From the NCBI RefSeq assembly GCF_030704535.1, contig NC_081821.1, positions 9,377,001 to 9,441,000 on the forward strand: 64,000 bases of DNA. Direction: 5' to 3'. The number at the start of each line of letters is the position of its first letter. Position 1 is the stretch's first letter. Under the pieces are notes generated by a model. It had not been told where the DNA came from. It worked only from the letters and a program-made list of their open reading frames with translations, and did not search any database. Source of the stretch: Vitis vinifera. Lineage: Eukaryota; Streptophyta; Magnoliopsida; Vitales; Vitaceae. The position numbers were made by a program, and so were the translations under genes. This document shows positions 47,163-59,800 of this stretch, piece by piece.

Positions 47163-49430
47163 ATATTTGTATGCAATTTTGTATTGCATTATGTGAAGAG
47201 TTCAATGTCCAGGAATTTTTTTCCCTTTTTTTTGTCAGGTGGGGGGTGGCAGAATAATTCCCTTGTCCAAGTTACAACTCAGACAAAGGACTTTCACTTT
47301 AAATGTAGGATATCTGCTAAACATTTCTAATATAGTACTCTACTTAGTAAATGAAGATGGCTTCGCAATGGAAGAGAGGACATTTTGATGATTGCACCAT
47401 GTCATTCAGCAGCCATACTCAACACTTGTGATATGAGATAAATTACAGTTTTCACTCCTGCACATATTCGCTATCAGAAAATTCTTATCAATCATTTACA
47501 CTATTTATGTTATTTTGAGAAGAGAGAAATATTTAAAAAGGTTAGTTCTGAATTCTATCAAAGAAATTTATATCAAATTTAAATTTTAAATTTTAGGGGT
47601 ATTCAGGTTATATTATTCTTCATTATAAAAATGGGGTGCATCTTATACCAGTCATGTATCCATAAATCAATGTTGATGAGTGACCTCTTGATTGTCTGAT
47701 TTTGATAATTAGTTTGAGACATTAAGCTTTGCTCGATTTAGTTATTGGATATGTCTATCATAGGCCAATACTTGTTGTGTAAGACACTTGAATTTGTCTA
47801 AGAATATTGCCCAATCTAAATCCACTTGATTGACAAATTGTTACATTTTCCAGGTTCCTTTCTTCTCACAAATGGATGATCAGCTCTTAGATGCCATATG
47901 CGAACGTCTCGTGTCATCCTTAAGCACTCAAGATGCATATATTGTTCGGGAGGGTGATCCAGTGAATGAGATGCTTTTCATCATTAGAGGCCAACGAGAG
48001 AGCTCAACGGCCAATGGGGGTCAATCAAGTTTCTTCAACTCCATCACTCTCAGGCCTGGTGACTTCTGTGGGAAGGAGTTGTTGACTTGGGCCTTAATGC
48101 CCACTTCAAGCCTGAATCTACCATCCTCAACTCGAACCATGAAGATGATTACCAAAGTCGAAGCATTTGCACTTCGAGCTGAAGACCTCAAGTTCGTGGG
48201 GAATCAGTTTAAACGCTTCCATAGCAAGAAACTTCAGCATGCTTTCAGGTACTATTCCCACCAGTCGAGGACATGGGGAGCTTGCTTTATACAAGTTGCA
48301 TGGAGAAGGCTTAAAAGGTGAAAGTTGGCAAAGGAGTTGGCTAGACAAGAAAGCCTCTACCACATGCAATTTTCAGACCAAGAAGGTTACTTTAGTGAAA
48401 TGGCAGATGCGGATTACCAAGCTAGCAGTGTTGAGAGCTCATCAACGGAAAATTCACATGGGGGTCATCATATTGGAGCCATACTCTTAGCTTCAAGGTT
48501 TGAAAACCAAGGTCGAAGTGGTAACATTTCCTGTCACTAGCTTGAAGATGCCCAAACTGTTGAAACCAGAGGAGCCCGATTTCTCCTCAGACCTCGAAAA
48601 TAGTTGACTTGTACTTGTTCAAGACCCAAATTAGATGCTAAATGGAGAGATAATCCAATATTTGATTAGCTAGATTTCTTGTAAAATTTATGTAAACTCC
48701 AATATATGCTAACTATGAATTTTTTCCCTTTTGGTCATATAGATACACAAATTTTGAACTTCATACGTGTACCATAATCTATGACAAAACTTAATTTGAA
48801 CACTGCATTCACTGACTAGGCATCAGTGATCCATTTTGTAAACCAATGATATTCTTCCCTCTCAATCTATGTATTACCTGAAAATAGTGTTGACTGTGGA
48901 ATCTTTCATTAGAAAACTCAACTCAAATGCAAGTGCTGCTACAGATGAACAATTCAAGATGAGAATTCATCGAAGTTTGTTGTGTCTCAAGTGCATTAAC
49001 CATGGACTTCTGGAGACAGGTACCTGAACAGGTGGTAGAGCATGTGATTTAATAGAACTTTGAGAGGAAACAGAAAAATCATAGTTTGCTCGCTCCCGAC
49101 AAGTGGTATAAGGCAATCCTCATGAAACCACCGACAGGCATGTTGCCTACTAGCTCATCCATGAATTCTGGGTCGTACCCAAAAGCCACTTTTTGTGGTG
49201 CCACAGTGAAAAAGTGACACTTGACTAAAACCGGTTAGAGTTGTCACAATATTCTCATTTTTATTCTTTCCTATTCCAATTGTATACTCTTATTTAGGTA
49301 TTTTTTGCTTTACTTTTATCCAACCATTTAGATTTACACCCATCAACAGCTCATATTAAAAGATATACCAAAAAGGCGTGAAGAGTTTTCCATAGCAAAA
49401 GTGAAAGCTTGAAAAAAAAAGGGTCAAAAC

Positions 49431-49482
<52 letters not shown>

Positions 49483-49484
49483 AG
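49431..49484. repeat. TAA/GAT microsatellite
   Basis: About thirteen TAA units followed by GATAAT units, just past the end of the left duplication copy. Confidence 0.85.
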
Positions 49485-49541
49485 ATGAAGTGGAATACTC
49501 TCTTTGCCTTTTAGGGTTTTAAGGATTTTCAAGTCTGTGTC

Positions 49542-50054
49542 AATGAATTTAAAAGGGATAAAGGGTTTAACAATTGAAGCTCATATAAGCATCATTAATG
49601 GTGTCAGTGGTACCGTAAAGCCTAGAAGGTAATATCACTTGAAGCTTGATATATGTGAACTTTGTCCAAGTTTGCTTCACCCCACTTGGCTTATCCATGT
49701 TTGCAGGATGACTCAATGGTTGGGCCCCAGGGGATGTGGGAAGACCTCCTTGTTATTAACACTCTCTGGGAATCTAGACAAGTCTGTTAAGGTTCTCTAC
49801 ATTGGTCACAAAAAGAATATCAAATTTATAAGAGAAGAAAACCCACTGAACTTCTGAGTTTTCATCCTTTGCTTACACCTGCTTTGATATGTACACTTGC
49901 ATTCCTACTTCTTGTAGTTCTGGACACCCCACCTGTGTGTAACAATGATGAAAGTTGTTTGTTTTCTCCTTGTGAAGAGACTAGGATGGAGGTAAGCAGA
50001 AGGGAGAAGCAAACAACAATTATGCTAGTTCCAGATATAGATACTTATATGAAG
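49542..50054 (+). pseudogene. fragment of a PDR/ABCG transporter gene
   Basis: Three pieces with conserved intron positions resemble the first nucleotide-binding domain of full-size ABCG (PDR) transporters. 49542-49628 encodes ...IINGVSGTVKPR. 49707 onward encodes [20 protein letters not shown] with a degenerate Walker A (GPRGCGKTS for GPPGSGKTT) and YIGHKKN, and stops at 49855-49857. About 49950-50054 encodes EETRMEVSRREKQTTIM then PDIDTYMK before a GT, the usual exon end in this family. Intervening parts and everything downstream are missing, so this is a gene relic. It has no counterpart next to the right CNGC copy. Confidence 0.75.
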
Positions 50055-51282
50055 GTACCTTTAGCTTCTCCTATCTGTTTTCCTTCATTGTTTATGGAGT
50101 ACTCTATACTTTTGCAGAAGTGATGGATTATGATGAGTTCAAAATATCAAGAAATCATGGGTATTTTTGTATGAAATTCACTGGTTTTATAAGGAAGATG
50201 GCTCACCTAATTGCTTTAAGAAAAAATACCTCCATACCAATGTAGCTAAAACATTAATTAAACATCTCTGATCATGTGTATGATGTTTGATCAAACCATG
50301 CATATGTATTGAAATATATATTAAAAGAAATGTCTTACTCCTTAATATTATCAACCATATGCATCAAATCCTTAATATAAAAATACCCCAATAAAAGCAT
50401 ATTGGAGCAATATTATTAAACATCAAATATTAGTCAAACAATACCATACTAGTAAACCAACAAAAATGCATAAAATAACGTCCGAATGATCATCACCGGT
50501 AATGTTACCCTCAAACCCTCGTCCCCGGCATTGACATCTTCTCAATCCTCGCTATCATTTCCATCAACTCCATCGTCCTCCTCCCTACCATCGTCATCAT
50601 CTGGGTGGAGTTGGGAGAAGAGCTTGAAAATTAATAGTCTTTGAAGCAGTGACAGAATGATTTGACTATTGACATAAGGCTTTTAATTGTTTTTTTTTTT
50701 TTTTCTCTTGGGTTTAAACATAGCCTAGACATCTTGAATACCAGAGGCTTATGTAGAAGACCTTTTTCCTTCTCTCTCGTTCACTCAAGATCCATACGTT
50801 GAAGTTAGGAGTTGCATGCAATTTACTACATATGTCCAAAAAATTTTTTATCATGCAATTTACTCAGGATCCACATGGACTCTAAAAGCTTCCTGATTTT
50901 AAAAAATGTTTTTAATATTTTTAATACTTAAAAATTTTTATAATTAAAATATTAAAAATATTAAAAACACTTTTTTAAATTACTTCTAAATATACTATAA
51001 AAGCATGTTTGAAAGTGATTTTAGTAACTATTTCTATCATTTTTAATACTTAATAGATAAATTTTTTCAAGTGTTAAAAATTATGAAAATATTTTAAAAT
51101 CACTGTCAAACACACTCTAAGAATCTTATAATTGTAAAAAAGAACTTATCGTATAATGTTAAAGCTAGCCAATAGAATAAGACAATCAATAGTGTTGTTG
51201 TAATTTTGTCACCTATGGCATGATGCTTAAGGAGTAAAAGAGAATGATTTGTACCTATTCATTATCCTATGTACATCATTCA
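50055..51282. other. intergenic, nothing recognised
   Basis: AT-rich. A T-run lies at about 50689-50703 and short inverted TTTTTAAT-type blocks at 50880-51110. No gene. Confidence 0.45.
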
Positions 51283-52610
51283 GGGGGTGTTTGGTACGTC
51301 GGAATAAGGAATAGAAATAATATTTTGTTTCCTTTCCTATTTTTTAGTGGAATAGAATGAATTTGATGATTCCATTTCTAGTATTTGGATGAACTTAGGA
51401 ATGCAAGATTGGAATGATTATTTGTTTCCATTCCAATGTTTGATAACAATAGGAATGAAAATGAAAAAGAAATAAATTTACAATAACATCCTTATATATA
51501 ATTTAAAATATTTTTTTATTTTTACTTTTATTTTAAAAAAATAAAATTTGAGAGGTTTTTTGTTATTAAATAATAAGACTAAAAAATATATATATACTCA
51601 ATAAATAAAAAATTAACCATAAAAAATCGTATAACCCTAATGCACAAATATTCAATTATTATTTTAATGGTTTGTTTACCGTTAAATAGCAATGATATGA
51701 AGAGATCTTCACTGTGGCCCATGCTAAAGTTCCAAAATGAGCCGGAAACGCAGTAGATTTTCTGCGAGATGGCAGAATCCATAGCTTTAACTAGGAAAGG
51801 AAGACGCTGATAATAATAAACAAAGGGGGAAAAAAACCAAAAGTTTTGTTTTTGTTTGTTTTTTTCTTTTTATTTTTTTCCTAACCATTAAAAATTTTCA
51901 ATATTGTAAACACGTGAAATCGAAAAATCTTTTTCCAACCATTTCAATTTTTCTCTCTAGTTTCCATTAATACAAGATAAAGAAACATCAAAGATTCCAA
52001 ACATAAATTAATAAAAAATAATAATCGATTTATAGAGAAGAAGAAACACATATAAAGAAGTAGAAGAAGAAAGAGAAAATAAGGTAAACTTGATCGAAGA
52101 TGTAGAAGGGAGTTTTCAAAACCTAGTTGCAGCAAACAATGACGAATCCTAGATCCAACAATCAAAATGAACATCCAAAACCCTATAAATTAGAAATTGA
52201 TTTTTTTTTTTTTTAAATATCATGGAAGGTTTAATTGATTCAATTTGGAAGAATCACTTGTTGCAGAGAATTGGATGATGAGTGGGTCTCTAGCTTTGCA
52301 AAGAAGATAAGAAGTGGATGATGAATGGATCTCTACCTTTACAAAGAAGATAAACATCGGGTTTGAAAAACAAGGTAAGAGGGTAAAATAGTAATTTAGG
52401 TTATTTTATATTATCAAATAGGTTTAATGAATCAGAATACCACCTACTTTTAATGAATGCAAATCCGACTCATAAGTTGGATTTGATTTCTGCCGGAATA
52501 ATTTTTTATTTTATTTCCGTATTCTTAACATTTATCCAAACATAGGAATAAGGGAGAAAAGGAATGAGATGTCTATTCCCACTCCCTATTCCCGTGTACC
52601 AAACACCCCC
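51283..52610. mobile_element. 1.33-kb TIR element, Harbinger-like ends
   Basis: GGGGGTGTTTGGTAC at 51283-51297 is the exact reverse complement of 52596-52610, and similarity continues inward (GGAATA.GGAAT... type sequence). Flanking trinucleotides are TCA and TTA, compatible with a mutated TTA target duplication. No transposase frame was found, so it is non-autonomous. Confidence 0.75.
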
Positions 52611-52635
52611 TTATAGTAAAAAGAATCGATACTAA

Positions 52636-52856
52636 GGTGGTATTTATTTTTTGACTGAATAGAAAAAGTCAAATATTTTGACTTTTTCTATTCAGTTAAA
52701 AGTAACTTGTTGACATCATCCAATATAGCTAAAATGAACTTGTTATCAATAGGTATAGTTTAGTTATGTTGGATGATGTCAACATGTTATTTTTAGCTGA
52801 ATAGAAAAAGCCAAATATTTTGACTTTTTTTATTCAGCCAAAAAACAAACACCACC
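52636..52856. mobile_element. 221-bp Tourist-type MITE, TAA target duplication
   Basis: The ends GGTGGTATTTATTTTTTGAC and, reversed, GGTGGTGTTTGTTTTTTGGC are inverted repeats. TAA flanks both sides (52633-52635 and 52857-52859). Each end is itself a hairpin (CTGAATAGAAAAAGTCAAA with its own reverse complement), and the middle has a further inverted pair around GTTGACATCATCCAA. The whole element can fold into a branched structure. Confidence 0.85.
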
Positions 52857-52859
52857 TAA

Positions 52860-53589
52860 ATAGACATGTAATAAGTTACCTATACATTTAATGGAATATA
52901 TATCAAAGGAAATGTTGCTTCTATATTAGGCATTGTGTGCATGCAACAAAATATATGCCAAAAGCCTTCACAACACATTCTAGGAGGGCATGGGCAAATA
53001 ATGTCCATGAGTTGCCCGCTATACCATCCAAACAAAACATCTATATACATCGTTAAAACATAAAAAATGAGAAGGGTATGGACCGACCCTCAAAGTTGTT
53101 ATTGCGAAAGCCTAAATAGCACCTTCTAGGAGGGCACAAGTCCATGATATATTTAAAAAACAATAATTTAATATTGTTAATTATGTCAAGATATTACATT
53201 TAATTATGGAAATTATTGAAAGAACAATAACAAAAGTGGTTAATAATATTCACAAACAACAAATCTAAGATACCCTTTTTAAAAAAAAATAAATAAATCA
53301 ATTTGATATGAAATAAATTATGGGTGAATTTATTTTAAAACTAATTGATTACTTATATGAAATACAAACAAACAAACCCTTAATTTAAAATCATTATCAT
53401 ATTAATTAGTGAATTTAAATAAGGACAAAATATAAAATTATATAAAATAAACCATGCCAAAAACTATTTTTACAAAGCAATTGTTTACCTATTTAAGTAA
53501 GAAAACAAACAAAATTAATTTAATTTAAAATAATCTCGGATTCATTAGATAAATAAATAAAGTAAAAAAATAAAAATAAAAATAATTGT
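52860..53589. other. intergenic, nothing recognised
   Basis: AT-rich spacer between the MITE cluster and the right copy of the CNGC duplication. Confidence 0.45.
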
Positions 53590-53880
53590 GCTGAAGTTCT
53601 GGTTTTTTCACATGAATTACTAAAACAGCCCTGACTGGTAAGCCCAAATGACTAAAACACCTTCGCTTCACACTCCGCATTGGCCAACTACCATTTCCCT
53701 TTTCCCACGTTTTTTCAGTTTCAAGCACCAACGGCCATCATAGGCCCAAGCCCCCCAACCTTCCTTTCGGTTTCCCGCGAATTTCTCAAAACCACCACTC
53801 TCCAACGCTTTCTCTTTCTCTTTCTCTTCTAGGGTTTTTCCGTCTTTCCACCACTACCACCCTCCACCCTCCTTACCGCC

Positions 53881-53895
53881 ATGGACGATGAATAA
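53881..53895 (+). other. out-of-frame upstream ATG overlapping CNGC start
   Basis: ATGGACGATGAATAA encodes MDDE-stop and overlaps the ATG at 53888 that opens the channel frame. The pseudogene copy keeps the same ATGGACGA in the same Kozak-like context (CCGCC before it). Confidence 0.6.
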
Positions 53896-56800
53896 TAACA
53901 TCCGCCCCTTCTCCTTTCGCCAGAAGTCCTGGTGGACCCAAATCCTCGACCCCGGTGGCCGTCTTGTCACTCAATGGAACCACATTTTCCTCATCTCCTG
54001 TTTGCTAGCTCTCTTTTTGGATCCTCTCTATTTCTATCTTCCGGTGATCGACGGCCCGGCCTGTTTTCGGATCGACCTGGGTTTGGGGATTGTCGTCACG
54101 TTTTTTCGGACGGTGGCTGATATGTTCTACCTGACCCATATGATCATGAAGTTTCGGATGGCTTTTGTGGCTCCCAGCTCTCGGGTTTTTGGGAGGGGAG
54201 AGCTTGTGATGGATCCGCAGCAGATTGCGCTGCGGTACTTGAAGTCTGACTTTATAATTGATTTCGCTGCAACACTGCCTCTCCCCCAGGTGAGTCGTGT
54301 TTCTCTGACATACCAAAGGGGAATTTTTATGATTCAGTTCTTTGTTCTGTTTTCTGGAAATTGGAACCAGATTGGGGTTGTACTTTTTTTTTCATTTCGA
54401 GCAGACCTCACGATGATATGTCTTAAACCATTGAATGAATGAATATTGAAGGAGACAAGTAACGAATTCATATTGTGGTTCAGAGAACTCTAATCTGTTA
54501 ATGCTAAATGTAGACTCTGATGTTTATCATCTCGAAAACGTCTCTTTTTTGGGGGTCTCTGCTACAGTTGTAGGCTTTCCAAATTATTTTGTGCAGTTTT
54601 TGGGTTTTTGGAGAAATACATTTTGTTAAACCCCTAAGACATAATCCATCTCAACATCCTAATATTAATGAAGATTTTGCTACTGAGATGATGCCTCTTT
54701 ATTCCTTCTTATTTTTAGTCATATAGCATGGCTGGTCTTATGCTATCTTATAGTTCTCCCTCTTTGATTTGATATGTATAATGGGATTAAATAACCAAAA
54801 ACACTTTTCTGCTGTAAGCCCCTGGGCAACATTTTCCTCAGATACTCCTTGTATCAATGATAATGACAATGACAATTCATGGTGCCTTCTGTTAATCAGT
54901 CTTGACTATCACCTTTATCAGGGGATTTTGTTTTCCTTGCACTTCTTTTTGTTAAACTTGAGGCTCAAGGACATGGAAAATTAAGTACTTATGTCTCTTG
55001 GATTATATTTGATTATACTTAAACTGATCATAGCAACCACTGTCTGATGGTAGATGACTGAGGCTGCCAAGCATGAATGTGCAAGTTTGAGTCCTGAGAG
55101 TGGTCAGTTGTGCAAAAGTGCTAGATTGTAGGGGCATATCCAACTCACTTTCCCAAGACCCAGCTTTGGCAGGCCCAACACTGGGTAATGACCTTTCTTA
55201 GTTTGAAGGAAGCTGAAAAAAAAAATGGTGGAATTACTGGAGCACATGTTGACTAATAGAAGTACAACATGAAAATTCAATGCCATGAAAATACATTATA
55301 ATTCCTAGTTTTGAGTTTGTGTTAAGAAAAATGAATTTCAACATTATTTTCTTCTTGGGTTTTATTCTTTTCTACATTGAGCACTAAAGCATAATTTGGT
55401 TTTTTGAACTCGAAGGATATATTGATTTGACTTATATTTTGGTAATTTTCTTTGATTTTAATTTATGAACTTCCATTTATATCTTGTGTCATGCTTAATT
55501 TGGCCAGTGATTTGGTTCCTAACAATTTGAAGATGTGGGATGTTATCACAGCAAGTCATTTTTAGAGTTGATACCCTAACATAGTATATCATTGTCATCC
55601 TCATCATTTTTGTTAATAATATTGTTGTTGTTGTTGTTGTTGTTTTTGCAGACGGTCATCTGGTACATAATTCCAGCAGTGAAAGACCCTATAACTGATC
55701 ATGCTAATCATATTCTTTCATTGATTGTTCTCATTCAATATATTCCTCGATTGTTTCTCATTTTTCCTCTGTACCGGCGGATTGTTAAAATTACTGGGGT
55801 TGTGGCAAGAACTGCTTGGCTAGGGGCAGCATACAATCTTCTTCTCTATATGTTAGCAAGTCATGTAAGGGACCATGCTCCATTTTCACCTACTATCTGT
55901 TATATTGTTTAGTCACTCACTTTGTGGAAGGAGGGAACCTAATGGCAACAGCATGACCTAGTCGTTGTAAAATTCTAGTCAAGTGCTAATCTGTTATTTT
56001 TGTAAATTGTCAGTGCAGGTTTTAGGAGCTTCATGGTATTTGTTATCCATTGAGCGGCAGCACTCATGCTGGAGCAAAGAATGTCAGAAGGAGGCAAATT
56101 CCATGCATTTCCCAACTTGTCATTCTTCATTTCTTGATTGTAGCACTTTGGAGCAGCCTGACCGCCGAGTTTGGCTGAACTTCAGTCATGTGCTCACCAA
56201 TTGTCGTCCTGAAAATAGTATTGGGTTTGAGTATGGCATGTATTCTGATGCTTTTATTAATGAAGTTGCTTCCTCAACTTTCCTTGAGAAATACTTTTAC
56301 TGCTTTTGGTGGGGTTTGAAGGGTCTAAGGTATGGCTTATTTGAGTTCATATGTTTTATTCTAATTGAATCCATACAGTTATTTTTTGTACCCTTTTGTC
56401 CATCTTGCATCTTAAAGGAACTCAGAAGGGAAAAGAATTCTCATGCGGCATTTAAAAAAGTGAATTTAGTTTTAACTTAAATAAATCACAAAAGAAGTAT
56501 TGATTTATGAATTACATGCTTGACCCACAAGAGTCAGGCTAGAAACACTTGCGACAATTACATTATATCTGTAACTCTCACAAATCATTCTTAAATCCTA
56601 CACACAAACTATTGAAGGGTTGTGAACTATCATGAGTCATGCAGCTAGCAACCATCACACATTTTGATCTCTTAATGCAACATTAAGTAGTATTTTTTTT
56701 TTTGATAGGTAACATTAAGTGGTATTTTCAACTTTTATAAAAATTCTGAGAACTATAAAAAGTTCAAGCGTCAATCAATACAATCAAAATTATAGTATGT

Positions 56801-59800
56801 TTTAGTATTTCTCAAATTATTTCCAAAATCCTTGTTAAATTCTGTGTTGTGACTGATAGATAAAAATTTTTAGTTACATCCTCTCCTGGTAATCCCTTTG
56901 TTATTTCTTTCCTTGAACAATAAGGTCCTGAATCTCAACTATGTCACTATGTCCTGTGAACATGAAATCATACTAAATGAATGGTGCACTTTCTTTGTTT
57001 AATTTTCTTATAGAGATTACAAACTCATTCTTACATTTATGACAATAAAAAATTTATTTTTTGTGTGATCTGGCATATATTTTGGGCGATTTCTATTCCT
57101 AAAACATGAGCTATCAACTCCCGTTTCTATTCTCCCTCCCACTCCCTCTTCCAACCCTGTTTTTGTGTTTCTCAAAGTCAACATTTTATCTTACTCAATC
57201 CTGGAGTTTTTGTGGCTTAAATTTGTTATTTTGCACTCTTATAAAAACTATCAATCAATAATTTTTCTAAGTAAATATTTGATTGGAAATATTGGTTATT
57301 TTCCTTTTGGATCCATTACTAATTTGCGTATAATATTTTTCAATGGAACATTGTTGAGATACCCTTTTCTTCTTATGCTTATATGATCTCCAATCTTTTT
57401 GTGACATGTAGCTCGTATGGACAGAGTGTGGTGACAAGTACTTTCACTAGTGAAACATTATTTTGCATTGTTATTTGCATTGGGGGTCTAGTTCTATTCT
57501 CACATCTCATAGGCAACATGCAGGTACTACTTGCGCTTTATATATCTATATATATGTGTGTGTGTAATATGTATGGATATGTAAGTTTTTTATTTTTTCT
57601 ATTTCCAACATATTTCAATGTACTCAAAATGATAAAAATTGATTTCAAAAGAAGAGGGAATTTGAAATTCCTTACCACTGTAGTAAAATACTTAGATTTT
57701 TGTGGTGCTTTTATGCCCTTTTTTTTTTTATTGTGGTATCAACTTGATTGATGCTTGATTATTATGTGCTCCTCCACAGAGAGTTCCCTGTTTGTATGTG
57801 TATACATGCATGACAATTTTATATAATAGTTACCCATGATTGGAACACCTCTAGTACTTCAATTTAACATTCATTGAGTTTCATAAATTGTGAAAAAATG
57901 TTTGTGATATTGTCTAGAAAAATGTTGATTCATGACATGAAAAGAATTAGCCTTTATTTTAATGAAAATCAAGCCTTGTATATTCTAGAGATTTTAAGAT
58001 GATCAAACACACCTTGGGAGGATATATTGATTGATTTTAAGAATTAAGACAACTCCTATAAAGATGAGAAGAAAAAAAAAAGATACTCCTTTTCTCTGAC
58101 ACAAGAAGACAATGGATATTATTACCATGATCAAACTAGCAAGAAGGATTTTAGTTCCAGAACATGCATTGTGAAAGTAACCTAATATGTGGTTGTCACC
58201 TGCCTTTATATTCATGTACTATCATGCCAGACCTAGAAACATTTTTTTCTGTTTCTCTCAAGGATATTACTGTTAAATTGTCTTGTTCCAGAGTTGTCGA
58301 GAGTAGAGCTTTTTGCTCCATGTCAACTTTTGAGGCCACCTATAAAGGAGCAAGAAAGTTTTTTATTATTGTTTATATCATGTTATGTACTTATGTTAGC
58401 TTCAGAATGACCTTAATGAAAGACTGTATTTTACTTCACAGCATTCCACTTACCAGAATCAAATCAATTAGCTTAATCTGCAGTAAAATTTTAATATTAA
58501 TGTAAATTGCTTAAAATGAACCTTCTGAGCTTTGTAAGCTTGCATTCTGCTAGCTGGAAATCAGTATATTTCAAAATAAATTCTTGTTCGATGTTCCATG
58601 ATTTGTGTATTACATATAGGTGCAACTCTAGAATTTGAGCATGGTTTACTGAGATTGAGAAACAATTTTCCAGTCTGTGACTCTGATAGTGATTTTTATA
58701 TCATTATTATTACTACTACTACTACTTCTCTTATTATTTATAATAATATCTATTTTTATTTGTGTGTATTATTTTGACAAAATTTTGTTTGAAGACCTAT
58801 CTACAAAACATGGGAATTAGACTTGAAGAATGGAGAATAAGAAGAAGAGATACAGAGGAGTGGATGAGGCATCGTCAACTGCCTCTAGATTTGCAAGAGC
58901 GTGTTCGCCGTTTTGTTCAATATAAATGGATTGCCACAAGAGGAGTAGATGAAGAAGCCATTTTGCGTGCCTTACCTTTGGACATCCGTCGTGAAATTCA
59001 AAGGCATCTTTGTTTGGCCCTTGTCCGCCGTGTAAGCCTTTTTTATGGGATTCCATTCTGTGATCAACATCTTTCTATGACTTGCATGAATTAGACCAAG
59101 GAAACATGGTAATTAGGCATGCCCTTTATTTAGTTCAACTAAAAGATTGTCTAGATTTCAAAAAAATATAAGCAAACTTTCCAAGTATTAGACCATAAAG
59201 GATGAAAAACTTTCTATGGGTTATTTCTAGTAGCGAGTCTCACAGAAGCATCTAATAAACAATCTCAAGGAAAAAGGAGTTCTACTCAACAACATATTTG
59301 TATGCAATTTTGTATCGTACCATGTGAAGAGTTTAACCAACTGTCCAGGAATTTTTTCTTTTTCTTTTTTTTTTTCCAGATGGGGGGTGGCGGAATAATT
59401 CCCTTGTCCAAATTACAACTCAGACAAAGGAATTACACCTCAAATGTAGGATATGTGCTAAACATGCCTAATATTGTCTACTTAGTAATGGAGATGGCTA
59501 CCCAATGGAAGAGAGAACATTTTGATGATTATGCCATATCTTGTAGCAGCCATAACCAACACTTGTAATATGAGAGAAATTATAGTTTTGACCCATACTC
59601 ATCTTCACTATCAGAAAACTCTTATCAATCATTTACACTATTTATGTTGTTCCAAGATGAGAGATATTTTAAAAGGTTAGTTATGGATCCTATCAAAGAA
59701 ATTTATATCAAATTTAAATTTTGAATTTTAGGGGTATTCAGGTTATATTATTCTTGATTGTAAAAATAGGGTGCATCAAGTGTCGTTTGTAATGCTATAT

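Larger units (their letters stand above)
41388..48607 (+). pseudogene. CNGC pseudogene (decayed tandem copy)
   Basis: This is a broken relative of the intact channel gene at 53888-60793. ATG at 41388 is followed after eight bases by a copia fragment (41396-43414). Exon 1 resumes at about 43415-43816 with two +1 shifts near 43766-43776 giving TAA, and one extra C before the donor. Exons 2 and 3 are absent: near 43945 the sequence jumps to what corresponds to about 56720 in the intact copy. Exon 4 is cut short (44433 to about 44491). Exon 5 (45992-46225) has lost one codon and has TGA at 46181. Exon 6 (47854-48607) has TGA at 48319 within the IQ-like region and a later deletion. Without S2-S6 and the pore it cannot encode a channel. 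The exon 6 sequence remains close to the intact copy. Confidence 0.92.
41145..49395 (+). repeat. left copy of CNGC segmental duplication
   Basis: From about 41145 this region aligns collinearly with 53590-61520, covering 5' flank, exons, introns and about 0.8 kb of 3' flank. It is interrupted by large insertions and deletions. Conserved intron sequence, not only exons, shows duplication at DNA level rather than retroposition. Confidence 0.9.
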
